Positions 24,301 through 32,716 of a stretch of 64,000 bases of DNA are shown here, in pieces (within the stretch, counting starts at the first letter, position 1; every line of letters begins with the position of its first letter). The position numbers and the translations under genes are program-made. Under the pieces are notes generated by a model, which did no database searches, was not told the DNA's origin, and worked only from the letters and a program-made list of their open reading frames with translations. Source of the DNA: Nocardia pneumoniae NBRC 100136 (lineage in GTDB: Bacteria; Actinomycetota; Actinomycetes; Mycobacteriales; Mycobacteriaceae); assembly GCF_000308755.1 (NCBI RefSeq), contig NZ_BAGF01000058.1, positions 124,001 through 188,000 on the forward strand, in the 5' to 3' direction.

Positions 24301-24800
24301 CCGACAGCGCCGAGCTGCGCCGCGTGCTCGGCGCTTTCACCACCGGTGTCACCGTGGTCACCACCGGGTGGCCACGGCCGCACGGGATGACCGCCAACGC
24401 GTTCACGTCCGTCTCGCTGGATCCCCCGCTGGTCCTGGTGTGCGTCGCCCACACGGCGCGCCTGCACCGGGCGATCCACGAGGCGGGCGCGTTCGCCGTT
24501 TCGGTGCTGTCGGCAGGACAGGAGGCGGTGGCACGGTATTTCGCCGACTCGGCGCGCCCCGACGGCAGCGCCCAATTCGACCAGGTCGAGTGGTTTCCCG
24601 GACCGCACACCGCCGCGCCGATGCTGGCGAACGCGGCCGCGGGCCTGGAGTGCAAGCTCGACACCGTCTTCGACAGCGGCGACCACAGCATCGTCATCGG
24701 CGAGGTCGTGCACGCCGAACGCGCCGCCGAACTGGCCGCCTCGGGAGCGCTCACGTTCTTCGACGGCGGCTTCCGTCCTTTCATTCCTCGAATCCCTTGA
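24297..24800 (+). CDS. Flavin reductase-like, FMN-binding protein
   Basis: This 167-residue protein has the flavin_Reduct fold. The N-terminal LGAFTTGVTVVTTGWPRPHGMTANAFTSVSLDPPLVLVCV is the FMN-binding signature, and GDHSIVIGEV is the conserved end motif. It would supply reduced flavin to a monooxygenase or pass electrons to the RnfD-like protein it overlaps (ATGA). Enediyne loci also carry a flavin-reductase-like gene near unbLUV. No separate flavin monooxygenase is seen in this operon. Confidence 0.92.
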   Translation: MTDSAELRRVLGAFTTGVTVVTTGWPRPHGMTANAFTSVSLDPPLVLVCVAHTARLHRAIHEAGAFAVSVLSAGQEAVARYFADSARPDGSAQFDQVEWFPGPHTAAPMLANAAAGLECKLDTVFDSGDHSIVIGEVVHAERAAELAASGALTFFDGGFRPFIPRIP

Positions 24801-24814
24801 CGATTGGAGAACCC

Positions 24815-25777
24815 ATGCCTTCGCCGTTGGGTCCGCTGCGCGCGGCCCTGTTCGTCCCCAGTCCGGCCAGCGTCCGCCGAGTGATGAGCCAATTCGACCA
24901 GCCCGACCAGCAGACCGCGCTCGAGCTCGAGCAGGTGACCATGCACTTGGTCAGCGGCATCGACTCCGCGGTGCGCAGCGCCGACAATGACGAACTGATA
25001 ACCGCTCTGCTCGCGGTGCCGCCGAAGTACCGCGGGTTCGCCTACGAGGGCGCCGCGGTCGGTCTCACCGCGATCGACTCGCTGTCCCCCGGTCGCCGCG
25101 CCGCGGAACTGATCAGCGGCCCGGCCAGCCAGTACGCCCTGACCATGTACGTCGGCGTCGGCCTGGCGATGTCGAAGATCCCGAAGTTCCGGTGGAGCAA
25201 GGTGTTTCCGGAGCACCCGCTGTTCCGCTGGCTCGCCATCGACGGCTACGGCTTCTACAAGGCGTTCTTCCAGATGCAGCGTTACGTGCGCGAGCAGCAT
25301 GTCGAGTCCCGCTTCCCCGGCTGGCTCGGTGACCGAGACAATCTGAAGCGCATCATGACGCAGGGCACCGGCCGTGCGCTGTGGTTCATCGGCGGCGGAA
25401 GCCCGGCCGGTGTCGTGCGGATGATCGGCGAGTTCGACCCGAAGCGGCACGCCGATCTGTGGAGCGGCGTCGGGATCGCGGTCACCTTCGCCGGGGGCGT
25501 GGCGCCCGCCGCCATGGAAGAACTCTGGGATCTGGCCGGGGAATACCGTCCGCAGCTCTCCTTGGGTTCGGCGATGGTGGCGCGGATCCGGCAGCAGACC
25601 GACAGCGTCAACGAGCACAGCGAGGCGGCCGCGCAAGTGTTCTGCGGCACCACCGTCGCGAAAACCGACGCGCTGATCGAGGACGCGCTCGACGGCCTGC
25701 CCGACGACGGCACGTCCGGCACCTATCTGCTGTGGCGGGACCGGATCGCCGAGATCGTCACCGCGAGCCGGGCCTGA
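24815..25777 (+). CDS. UnbL-like protein (DUF1702 family)
   Basis: This 320-residue, probably soluble protein has no signal peptide. Conserved-looking segments are YRGFAYEGAAVGLTAID, HPLFRWLAIDGYGFYKAFF, GTGRALWFIGG and DLWSGVGIAVTFAGG, which match what I recall of DUF1702/UnbL proteins from enediyne clusters. No catalytic motif is evident and the function is unknown. TTGGAGAA precedes the ATG at 24815. Its place directly after UnbV-like, UnbU-like and flavin reductase genes supports the family call. Confidence 0.82.
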   Translation: MPSPLGPLRAALFVPSPASVRRVMSQFDQPDQQTALELEQVTMHLVSGIDSAVRSADNDELITALLAVPPKYRGFAYEGAAVGLTAIDSLSPGRRAAELISGPASQYALTMYVGVGLAMSKIPKFRWSKVFPEHPLFRWLAIDGYGFYKAFFQMQRYVREQHVESRFPGWLGDRDNLKRIMTQGTGRALWFIGGGSPAGVVRMIGEFDPKRHADLWSGVGIAVTFAGGVAPAAMEELWDLAGEYRPQLSLGSAMVARIRQQTDSVNEHSEAAAQVFCGTTVAKTDALIEDALDGLPDDGTSGTYLLWRDRIAEIVTASRA

Positions 25778-25788
25778 GGATCGCCGCG

Positions 25789-26592
25789 ATGGCACGGGTC
25801 AGCGACTGGGTCGGCAAGCACGTCATCGTCACCGGCGGATCGGAGGGGATCGGCGCCGCGGTGGCGGGAGCCTTCGCGCGGCGCGGCGCGCGGGTCTCCA
25901 TCATCGCGCGTCGGAAACTGCCGCTGCGCGACACCGCGAAAGATCTCGGGGCGGACTGGGCCACCGCGGACGTGACCCGGCCGGACCAACTCGCCTCCGC
26001 CATCGCGGATCTGGAGCAGCGCAACGGGCCGTGCGAGGTCATCGCGTGCTGCGCGGGACTCACGCTGCCCGGCCGGTTTCTCGAGGTGGACGCCGGCGAG
26101 TTCGAGGTGCACATGTCGGCGAACTATCTCGGCGCCGTGCACGCGGTGCGTCGGGTACTGCCCGGCATGGTCGAACGGTCGCGCGGAAAAATCCTTCTCG
26201 TCAGCTCGACCTCGGCGTTCCTCGGCATTCCCGGCTACAGCGGCTACGGCCCGACCAAGGCGAGCATCCGGCAGTTGGCACTCTGTCTGCGCTACGAGGT
26301 CGAGCCGCGGGGCGTGGACGTCACGGTGATCTACCCCGCCGACACCGACACGCCGGGGCTGGCCAAGGAGAATCTGCGCAAGCCGGTGGAGACCAAGGCC
26401 GTCACCGGATCGATCGAGCCGATGTCGGCCGAGCGGGTCGCCGAGGCCGCCGTGCGGGGGCTGGAACGACGGCAGCACCACATCGCCCTCGATCCGCTGA
26501 CCCGGTTCTTCCTGGCCTGGGCGAACCTGCCCGAAGATCTGGCGCGGCCGTTTCTGCGCCGCACCATCGCGAAGGCGCTTCGCTCCGGCTGA
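25789..26592 (+). CDS. Short-chain reductase resembling 3-ketodihydrosphingosine reductase
   Basis: This 267-residue SDR has the cofactor motif TGGSEGIGAAVA and a catalytic Ser-Tyr-Lys set in LLVSSTSAFLGIPGYSGYGPTKAS. The segment YPADTDTPGLAKENLRKPVETKAVTG closely resembles the PPDTDTPG...EN...KP.ET pattern of eukaryotic 3-ketosphinganine reductases (KDSR/Tsc10). It would reduce the 3-keto group made by the oxoamine synthase to an alcohol. The C-terminus has a hydrophobic stretch (TRFFLAWANLP) that may touch the membrane. GAGGA lies ten bases before the ATG. It is the last gene of the operon and is followed by a hairpin. Confidence 0.9.
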   Translation: MARVSDWVGKHVIVTGGSEGIGAAVAGAFARRGARVSIIARRKLPLRDTAKDLGADWATADVTRPDQLASAIADLEQRNGPCEVIACCAGLTLPGRFLEVDAGEFEVHMSANYLGAVHAVRRVLPGMVERSRGKILLVSSTSAFLGIPGYSGYGPTKASIRQLALCLRYEVEPRGVDVTVIYPADTDTPGLAKENLRKPVETKAVTGSIEPMSAERVAEAAVRGLERRQHHIALDPLTRFFLAWANLPEDLARPFLRRTIAKALRSG

Positions 26593-26604
26593 CCATAGCG
26601 GCGA

Positions 26605-26647
26605 AAGGCCCTCCCGCGCATCGGATTCCGGTGCGCGGGAGGGCCTT
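26605..26647. terminator. Bidirectional terminator ending the PKS operon
   Basis: AAGGCCCTCCCGCGCA and its exact complement form a 16-bp stem with an 11-base loop, flanked by A-run and T-run ends. It lies 12 bases after the SDR stop and 8 bases before the stop of the convergent DoxX gene, so it can serve both. Confidence 0.85.
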
Positions 26648-26655
26648 CGTCGTAT

Positions 26656-27093
26656 TCAGCCGACCAAGACGATCACGCAAGCCCCGATCAAGACGGCTTG
26701 CATCAGCGTCCGCAGCGGCAGCGGCATGGTCTTGATACCCACGTCGGCACGGGCGGCGCGGACGTTCGCCGGGAACATCACCACCAGCAGCGCGATCAGG
26801 CAGGCCGCCGCGAGGTCGGCGGTCGCGGGGATGAGCAGGCCCACCGCGCCCGCGGCTTCCAGCACGCCGGTCAGCGTCACCAGGGCGGGCGGATTCGGCA
26901 GTCGCGGCGGCACCATGTCGATCAGCGCGTCACGACGCGGCTGGAGGAAATGCGCGCTGGCCGTGAGGAGGAACATCGCGGCCAGCCCGAGCGCGGTCGC
27001 GTGCGCCCAGGAATCGAGCCAGCCGGGGCCGATCAGCCAGCCGATGAGCCGGGCGGCTGCGGTGACGACGGCGAGGACAACCAGCGGTGCCAT
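26656..27093 (-). CDS. DoxX family membrane protein
   Basis: This 145-residue protein has four predicted membrane helices, with the typical FLLTASAHFLQPRRDALIDMVPP loop and a GVLEAAGAVGLLIP helix of DoxX-like proteins. The molecular function of these small proteins is not settled; several are linked to redox or thiol stress. The ATG at 27093 has AGGAG nine bases upstream. It diverges from a TetR gene and probably is its target. Confidence 0.85.
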   Translation of the reverse strand: MAPLVVLAVVTAAARLIGWLIGPGWLDSWAHATALGLAAMFLLTASAHFLQPRRDALIDMVPPRLPNPPALVTLTGVLEAAGAVGLLIPATADLAAACLIALLVVMFPANVRAARADVGIKTMPLPLRTLMQAVLIGACVIVLVG

Positions 27094-27115
27094 CGGGACT
27101 CCTGAACATCGAAGC

Positions 27116-27136
27116 AATCTTGACAGTGGAAAGATT
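27116..27136. promoter_or_regulatory. Candidate operator/promoter between DoxX and TetR genes
   Basis: AATCTT-GACAGTGGA-AAGATT is an inverted repeat with perfect 6-bp arms. It includes TTGACA, a consensus -35 element facing right. It sits in the 96-base gap of a divergent pair, as expected for a TetR operator. Confidence 0.5.
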
Positions 27137-27189
27137 AGGCCCACACTGCTGAACTTGTCAATGTCTAGATGATCGGCCACCATCGAGAT

Positions 27190-27759
27190 ATGGCGAAGCA
27201 CGGCTACCATCACGGCGATCTGCGCGCGGCACTGCTGACCGCGGCCGCCGAACGCATCGCCGCCGAGGGCGTCGACGCCCTTTCACTGCGGAACTTGGCG
27301 CGGCACGCGGGCGTGTCGCATGCCGCGCCCGCACATCATTTCGGCGATCGAGCCGGGTTGCTCACCGCGCTGGCCACCGAAGGGTTCGAGCTGCTGACCG
27401 AACAACTCGAACACGCCACCGGGGACTTCCGCGAGGTCGCGGTCGCCTACATTCGCTTCGCGCGCGAGCATCCCGGGCACTTCGACGTGATGTACCGCCA
27501 CAGCCTGCTGCACGCTGACGACCCCGAATTGCGTGCGGCGCGGGAACTTTCGGGCGCGGCGCTACGCTCGGGGGTCTCGGCGATCCAGCCGGAGCACAGC
27601 CGAAGCCACCAGCAGGCCACCCAGCTCGCCGCATGGTCCCTGGTACACGGCTTCGCTTCGTTGTGGCGCGAAGGGGCGCTGCATAATTCGGCGCTGGTCA
27701 CCGATCCCGATCCGGAGGTTCTCGCGCGTACGATGCTGTCCACCATCCGGTTCGACTGA
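27190..27759 (+). CDS. TetR family regulator (WHG-domain type)
   Basis: This 189-residue protein begins MAKHGYHHGDLRAALLTAA, the hallmark of the TetR subgroup with a KHGYHHGDLR start. The HTH SLRNLARHAGVSHAAPAHHFGD follows. The C-terminal domain is of the WHG type. An in-frame ATG at 27169 is an alternative start, but the family usually begins at KHGYHHG. It probably represses the divergent DoxX gene. Confidence 0.9.
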   Translation: MAKHGYHHGDLRAALLTAAAERIAAEGVDALSLRNLARHAGVSHAAPAHHFGDRAGLLTALATEGFELLTEQLEHATGDFREVAVAYIRFAREHPGHFDVMYRHSLLHADDPELRAARELSGAALRSGVSAIQPEHSRSHQQATQLAAWSLVHGFASLWREGALHNSALVTDPDPEVLARTMLSTIRFD

Positions 27760-27845
27760 CCGGAAACCGTCTTGCGCCGGGCCGCCACCGTGTTAGCTGG
27801 ACATCCGGAAGGAGCAGGCGGCCCCATCCCGGCTGCCATCGACAC

Positions 27846-28220
27846 ATGGACATCCACGCCTACCCGACCGACGCGGCGACGCCTTTGGACCTCACCGAAG
27901 CGCACCGCATCGCCGACCACTACCTCACCGGCGAGGACCACGCCGCACACGGAATCACCTACCGGGTCACCGAATTCGACACCTGCTTCGTCACCATCGC
28001 CGTCTTCGACAGGCCGCCGCACGCCGACCCCAACGCGCCGGTAGTCGTCGGCGGCTCGGTCTGCGTCATCGACAAGCCCACCGGCGCGGTCTCCTACTGG
28101 CCCACCTACCCGGCCACGATGGTCGCCGACCAGTACACGGCCGCACTCCAGGACGGGCGTCTGATCATCGAGGACGGTTGGCCCGAGGAGGACGATCAGC
28201 CCGCCAGCACCTCTCCGTGA
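27846..28220 (+). CDS. Small YrhB/Imm35-like domain protein
   Basis: This 124-residue acidic cytosolic protein has the pattern VVVGGSVCVIDKPTGAVSYWPTYPATMVADQY. It resembles the 'VD..TG.v' core of YrhB and Immunity-protein-35 domains, which occur both as chaperone-like proteins and as toxin immunity factors. The similarity is recalled, not computed, and no matching toxin was found next to it. There is no clear ribosome site. It lies between a TetR gene and an island of lower-GC genes. Confidence 0.65.
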   Translation: MDIHAYPTDAATPLDLTEAHRIADHYLTGEDHAAHGITYRVTEFDTCFVTIAVFDRPPHADPNAPVVVGGSVCVIDKPTGAVSYWPTYPATMVADQYTAALQDGRLIIEDGWPEEDDQPASTSP

Positions 28221-28312
28221 AGAGAAACCGACATAGCGTCCCGTGAACTCCTTGCCCTGATCGACAATCACGACGCGCTGGCTCGCCGACCTACCGAGGC
28301 ATCTCGTGCACG
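28221..28312 (-). pseudogene. Possible trace of an integrase-core transposase
   Basis: On the minus strand this short stretch reads QRVVIVDQGKEFTGRYVG, resembling the DNG/DQG..EF(T) motif around the second catalytic Asp of IS3/IS481-type transposases. Nothing else of a transposase is recognisable on either side and no terminal repeats were found. It may be a decayed remnant or a coincidence. Confidence 0.25.
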
Positions 28313-29776
28313 TCATTCATACAGCGTCGGCAGGTCGATAAGTGTTACCTCGTCCGACTCTGCCGCCTTTCGGGCATTCTCGTTGAAACCGCCTCCGCTG
28401 AAGCACAGTAGTCGAGTTCGACTGGTGTCGTACCGGCCGTTTCGGGCGACGACATCCCGGATACGCCGGAGACGATCGAGATGACCGTGCCCCATCGTGT
28501 CGTTCCACTTCGCCTCACCGATCGCCAGGAGCGGCGGCTTGCCGCCGTCCGATATCCCGATGACGGCGACGTCGATCTCGTAATTCGTTCGAGTACTGGC
28601 GTCGTGTACCACCCCATGGCCGACTTTGGCCGGAACTCCGGCGAACAATTCGGGATCGGCATGGTGCAGCGCCCAGTCCCGGCATACCTGCTCGAAATGT
28701 GGCCCCAGCACGTTGCTGGCGAACCTGCGGCCGCTGGCACGCCACACCCGGTTCGCACTTCCAGGGCGTTCGAGCTGATCCCATACCGGACGCATTATCG
28801 CGTGGTAGAACCGAATCAGCGGCTCGGAGATCCGATATGTGGATCTGTTGTCGCGGAAGATGTCGGCGTCGCGGTAGAGCAGTCCGACATCTTCGAGAAC
28901 ATTGAGGGGATGGGCGATATCGGCCGCCTTACGCTCCAGGTAGCTGGCGATGCCACCGCGCGCTGCATTGCCGTCCGCGACAGCGCCCAGCACGGAAAGA
29001 TACAGTGCGGTGTCCCGTAATTCGGGTTCCTCGGCCAGCAGATATCGCGGCTCGCGAAACAGTGGTGTCTCCGGATTCATCACGGTTCGAACCACCCAGT
29101 CATCGAAATCCTCGGGGCCGGTGGGGGCATCGCCACGCGCGAACTCCCGCCGATACGCAGGAGTACCCCCCACGATCGAATTGACCTGTAGCGCTAGGCG
29201 AGGGTCCGTAATTCCCCAGAACTCGGCCGCCGAACGATAGTCGAGCGGACGAACCAGCAATTCGAGCCCGGCGCGGCCACGCAAAGGGGCGCTACCGGAC
29301 AGGATTCGCCCCATGAACGACAACGCGGACCCACACAGCAGCAACCGAGTCCGTGAGTTCGCTCGCTGTTCACGCAACGGCCGCAAGGCCTCTTGAATGA
29401 CCGACGGGAGCTCCGGATTCGCCTTCGCAAGGTAGGGGAATTCGTCGATGACGACCGGAACCGGCCGTTCGGACCCCAGGCTGAGCAGCGTATCGATGAC
29501 CTCCGCCCAACCATGGAAATGGAATGGGCTCGCCGGCCGGATATGAGCCGTCAAGGCAGTGCTGATGCGCCGCAGCGATTCGGCTTCGGTCGCCTCGGTC
29601 GCACCGAAGTAGAACCCTCCCGCCGCCTGACAGATCGCTTCGAGCAAGAAGGTCTTGCCCTGGCGGCGTCGGCCCGAGACCACTCCCAGCGTCGCACCTG
29701 GCTGCTCGTCCGAGACGAAGCGGGTCAGCGCCGACCACTCGTAGTCACGATCGAACATGTCCGCAGGCTTCTGCAC
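28313..29776 (-). CDS. AAA ATPase with DUF234-type C-terminal domain
   Basis: This protein of about 487 residues has a Walker A motif GVVSGRRRQGKTFLL and a Walker B-like PVPVVIDEFPYLA, typical of the archaeal-type ATPases (ATPase_2) also common in bacteria. A winged-helix segment follows. The C-terminal DUF234 domain has IGEAKWNDTMGHGHLDRLRRI, a PD-(D/E)xK nuclease-like strand pair (E..K). The role is unknown; defence or mobile-element functions are often suspected. Base composition is visibly less GC-rich than the flanks. The start is uncertain: AGGAGG at 29780-29785 favours GTG at 29776, with GTG 29788 and ATG 29758 as alternatives. Confidence 0.85.
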   Translation of the reverse strand: MQKPADMFDRDYEWSALTRFVSDEQPGATLGVVSGRRRQGKTFLLEAICQAAGGFYFGATEATEAESLRRISTALTAHIRPASPFHFHGWAEVIDTLLSLGSERPVPVVIDEFPYLAKANPELPSVIQEALRPLREQRANSRTRLLLCGSALSFMGRILSGSAPLRGRAGLELLVRPLDYRSAAEFWGITDPRLALQVNSIVGGTPAYRREFARGDAPTGPEDFDDWVVRTVMNPETPLFREPRYLLAEEPELRDTALYLSVLGAVADGNAARGGIASYLERKAADIAHPLNVLEDVGLLYRDADIFRDNRSTYRISEPLIRFYHAIMRPVWDQLERPGSANRVWRASGRRFASNVLGPHFEQVCRDWALHHADPELFAGVPAKVGHGVVHDASTRTNYEIDVAVIGISDGGKPPLLAIGEAKWNDTMGHGHLDRLRRIRDVVARNGRYDTSRTRLLCFSGGGFNENARKAAESDEVTLIDLPTLYE

Positions 29777-29796
29777 GACCCTCCTCACAGTTTGTA

Positions 29797-29823
29797 GGGG
29801 TACAGTTTATATAACTGTACCCC
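29797..29823. promoter_or_regulatory. Perfect 27-bp palindromic operator at the ATPase promoter
   Basis: GGGGTACAGTT-TATAT-AACTGTACCCC has 11-bp perfect arms around an AT centre. It lies about 20 bases upstream of the leftward ATPase start, where its TATA-like centre could be the -10 region. A dimeric repressor or an autoregulatory protein would be expected to bind. No HTH regulator gene is adjacent. Confidence 0.75.
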
Positions 29824-30088
29824 CGTAAATCAGCACAGTAGTACGGTCGGGGCGCAGCGCCGAACGAGTCGCATTCGGCTCGGAGGCGAAGCCCGGGTCA
29901 TGCGTGGCATCAGCAGCCGCCGCATGGCGACCCGAACGGCACGCCGAACGCCGCGTCCTGCCTGGCCCTCGCGAACGAGAGCACCGGTGACGTGGTCCGG
30001 CCCCGCCAGGAGCCCCGAACCTGTCGGACCCGGCTGTTAGCCTCGGAGCCATCAGGTAACTCGCCTACGGAATCCATTGGGGGATGGC

Positions 30089-32635
30089 ATGTTCGAGAAT
30101 TCATCGGGCGACGGAGTCCCGCAGGATCGAACGGAGCAGGCCGCGGCGGCGCCGGGGATGGGCGAGCTGATTCACGACTGGCACGAGACCGGCCTCAGCG
30201 GCGTGTCCGACACGAAATTGCGCCTCGCCGTCGCGTTGACGACCCTGCTCGGCGCGGATGACGCCGACGAGGCGGATCGGCTGATGACACTGGCCCTGGG
30301 TGAGGGAGCCGGTTCAGCGGCCGATCGGACGGCGGTCTCGCAGTGGTTGCACGCGCGCTATCCGGGTGACCGGTATCTCAACCCGCCGCCCGACGGGCTC
30401 GGCGATTCGCTCGTCTGCCGAGCGCTGCGCGATCAGGAGGACGGTGGTGTGCGACTGCTGGCCGATAGCGTGTGCAGCGCCTCCCCCGGGCAGCTGGAGC
30501 GTTGTCTCGCGATTCTCACTCGGCTCTGCGGGGACGATGCGCACATGCGGTCGGTGACGGCGAAATATATTGCCGCCCATCATCGCCGGTTGGTGGAGTG
30601 TGTCTCCTTCTCGGATGGAGACGAGAAGGTCTCGCGCCACGGCGTGGTTCTCGACACGGTCGCCCGTTTCCTCACGCGCTCGCTGCCCGAAGACCCGACG
30701 GACGACAGCCTCAGCGCCGAAGACAAGCACGAACTTTCGCTTTCCGCTGTCGAATTGGGCGATCTCGCCCGCGCCGAAGGAAACCCGCGCGCCGCCGGGC
30801 GGCTGTACCGCCACGCGTTTCTCCTCGCCCGCGACGATGACGAGTTCGCAGGCCCGGACGGCGAAGAACTCGTGTCCGACGACGAACTCGCACCGCACCC
30901 GAGCGGGCCCGCCGAGGCGATGCGTTCGTATCGTCGCTCCATCGCGATCGGCGAACGCATCGCCGCAGCTCAACCGGGCGACTCCGGCTATCGTCGCGAG
31001 CTTTCGGTGTCCTACGGCAAGCTGGCCGATCTCGAACGAACGGCGGGCGACATCGAGGAGGCAGCCCGACTGCATCACTGCGCACTGGCCATCGCGGAGG
31101 AGCTCGCCGAGGCAGAGCCCGGCAACCGCTTGTATCACCGTGACCTCGCCGTCGTCCACGAGAAGGTGGGCGACATCGCCCATGCCGCGGGCGATACCGA
31201 CCTGGCCGTGCACCACTACCGGGTCTCTCTCGTCCGCACCGAGGAACTCGCCGCCGCCGAGCCCGGAAATCCGCTCTACCGGCGGGACCTCTGTGTGGCC
31301 TACAACAAGCTCGGCAATCTGGCGTTGTCCGGTGGTGACCTCGACGAGGCCGCACGGCTCTATCAGTTGGCGCTCGCCGTGACCCAAGAGCTGGTCGACG
31401 CCCACCCGGACAACTTGCAATACCGTCGCGATCTATCGATCGGTTACGACAAAGTGGCCGAGGTATCGCGCGCTCGTGGTGATCTCGCCGAAGCGATCCG
31501 CCTGTATCGACGCTCGGTGGAGATAGCCGAAACGCTCGTCGCGGCCGAACCGTCGAACCATGCCTACCGGCGCGACCTCTCGGTCAGCGTGGACCGATTG
31601 GCCGGGGCGATCCGCGCGAACGGCGATCCGCACGAGGCCATCCGGCACTATCACCGCGCCCTCGCCTTCACCGAGGAACTCCTCGTCACCGACCCCGCCC
31701 ATCCGCAGTACCGCCGCGACCTCGTCGTCACCTGCAATGTGCTCGGTGATATCGCCAGGGAATGGCGCGACTTCGCCGAAGCGGCCCGGCTCTATCGACG
31801 TGCGCTGGACGGTACCGAGGATCTGGTCGCGAGCGCACCCGGCAACCTCCAGTACCGCCGTGACCTTTTGATTGTCCACGACGCACTGGGTTCGCTCGCG
31901 ATGGATCAGGGCGACTACGACGCGGCCGCGACACATTGTCGGCGCGCTCTTGCCCTATCGGAGGAACTCGCCGCCGCCGCTCCCGCGAACCTGAGGTATC
32001 GACGCGATCTGCTCCTCGCCTACACCGCGCTGGGCAAAGTAGCAGCACTGCAGGGAGATTCCCACGAAGCGAGGCAGCTGTTCGAACACGCCACCGCGGT
32101 CGCCGCGAGCCTGGTCGAGTCCGCGCCGGATAACCACGCCTACCGCAGAGATCTCTCGGTCTGTTACCACAAGCTGGGCGACAACGCCCGCGCCGGACAC
32201 GATCTCGCCGAAGCGGAGCAGGCATACCGGAACGCCCTGGCCATCGATCTCGCGTTGGTGGACGCCGAACCCGCGAATCCGTCCTACCGCCGCGACCTCT
32301 CGATCACCTACGACCGGCTCGGCACGCTCGCGCGCTCGGCAGGTGATCACCCCACCGCGCGCGACTGGTACCGCCGCTCGGCCGATATCGCCGAAGAACT
32401 GGCGGCCACGAACCCCGGAAACCTCGGATACCAGCACGATCTGCTCTGCTGCTGCGACAAGCAGGGCGCCCTCGCCCGCGACACCGGAGACCTGACCGGC
32501 GCGGCCCGGCATTTCCGCCGCGGCCTCGCCGTCGCCGATCATCTGGTGCGAACCGCCCCGGCCAACCTCGGCTACCAGCGCGATCTGGCGCTGATGTACG
32601 AGCGCCTCGCCGATTTGGCGAGCGGTATCCGATGA
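30089..32635 (+). CDS. Protein of twelve 50-residue tetratricopeptide units
   Basis: This 848-residue cytosolic protein has an N-terminal all-alpha region (about 1-270) of no recognised family. Twelve regular units of about 50 residues follow, each of the type LYRRALAIAEELAAAEPGN.xYRRDLS.xYxKLGDLAxAxGDxxEA. They are TPR helices joined by a longer P-x-N-x-x-Y-R-R-D-L linker. This repeat class usually sits at the end of NB-ARC or CHAT proteins in actinomycetes, but here no NTPase or protease domain is fused. The ATPase gene next door is divergent, so the two might form a pair. The ATG at 30089 follows GGGGGA; TTG at 30077 is an alternative. Confidence 0.85.
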   Translation: MFENSSGDGVPQDRTEQAAAAPGMGELIHDWHETGLSGVSDTKLRLAVALTTLLGADDADEADRLMTLALGEGAGSAADRTAVSQWLHARYPGDRYLNPPPDGLGDSLVCRALRDQEDGGVRLLADSVCSASPGQLERCLAILTRLCGDDAHMRSVTAKYIAAHHRRLVECVSFSDGDEKVSRHGVVLDTVARFLTRSLPEDPTDDSLSAEDKHELSLSAVELGDLARAEGNPRAAGRLYRHAFLLARDDDEFAGPDGEELVSDDELAPHPSGPAEAMRSYRRSIAIGERIAAAQPGDSGYRRELSVSYGKLADLERTAGDIEEAARLHHCALAIAEELAEAEPGNRLYHRDLAVVHEKVGDIAHAAGDTDLAVHHYRVSLVRTEELAAAEPGNPLYRRDLCVAYNKLGNLALSGGDLDEAARLYQLALAVTQELVDAHPDNLQYRRDLSIGYDKVAEVSRARGDLAEAIRLYRRSVEIAETLVAAEPSNHAYRRDLSVSVDRLAGAIRANGDPHEAIRHYHRALAFTEELLVTDPAHPQYRRDLVVTCNVLGDIAREWRDFAEAARLYRRALDGTEDLVASAPGNLQYRRDLLIVHDALGSLAMDQGDYDAAATHCRRALALSEELAAAAPANLRYRRDLLLAYTALGKVAALQGDSHEARQLFEHATAVAASLVESAPDNHAYRRDLSVCYHKLGDNARAGHDLAEAEQAYRNALAIDLALVDAEPANPSYRRDLSITYDRLGTLARSAGDHPTARDWYRRSADIAEELAATNPGNLGYQHDLLCCCDKQGALARDTGDLTGAARHFRRGLAVADHLVRTAPANLGYQRDLALMYERLADLASGIR

Positions 32636-32716
32636 GATCGGTTGCTCAGTCCGCGAGCCCGCCCCACGGTTTCACACCAGCGGCTGATTCCCAGCGATAG
32701 GCCGATCCATGCGGGT

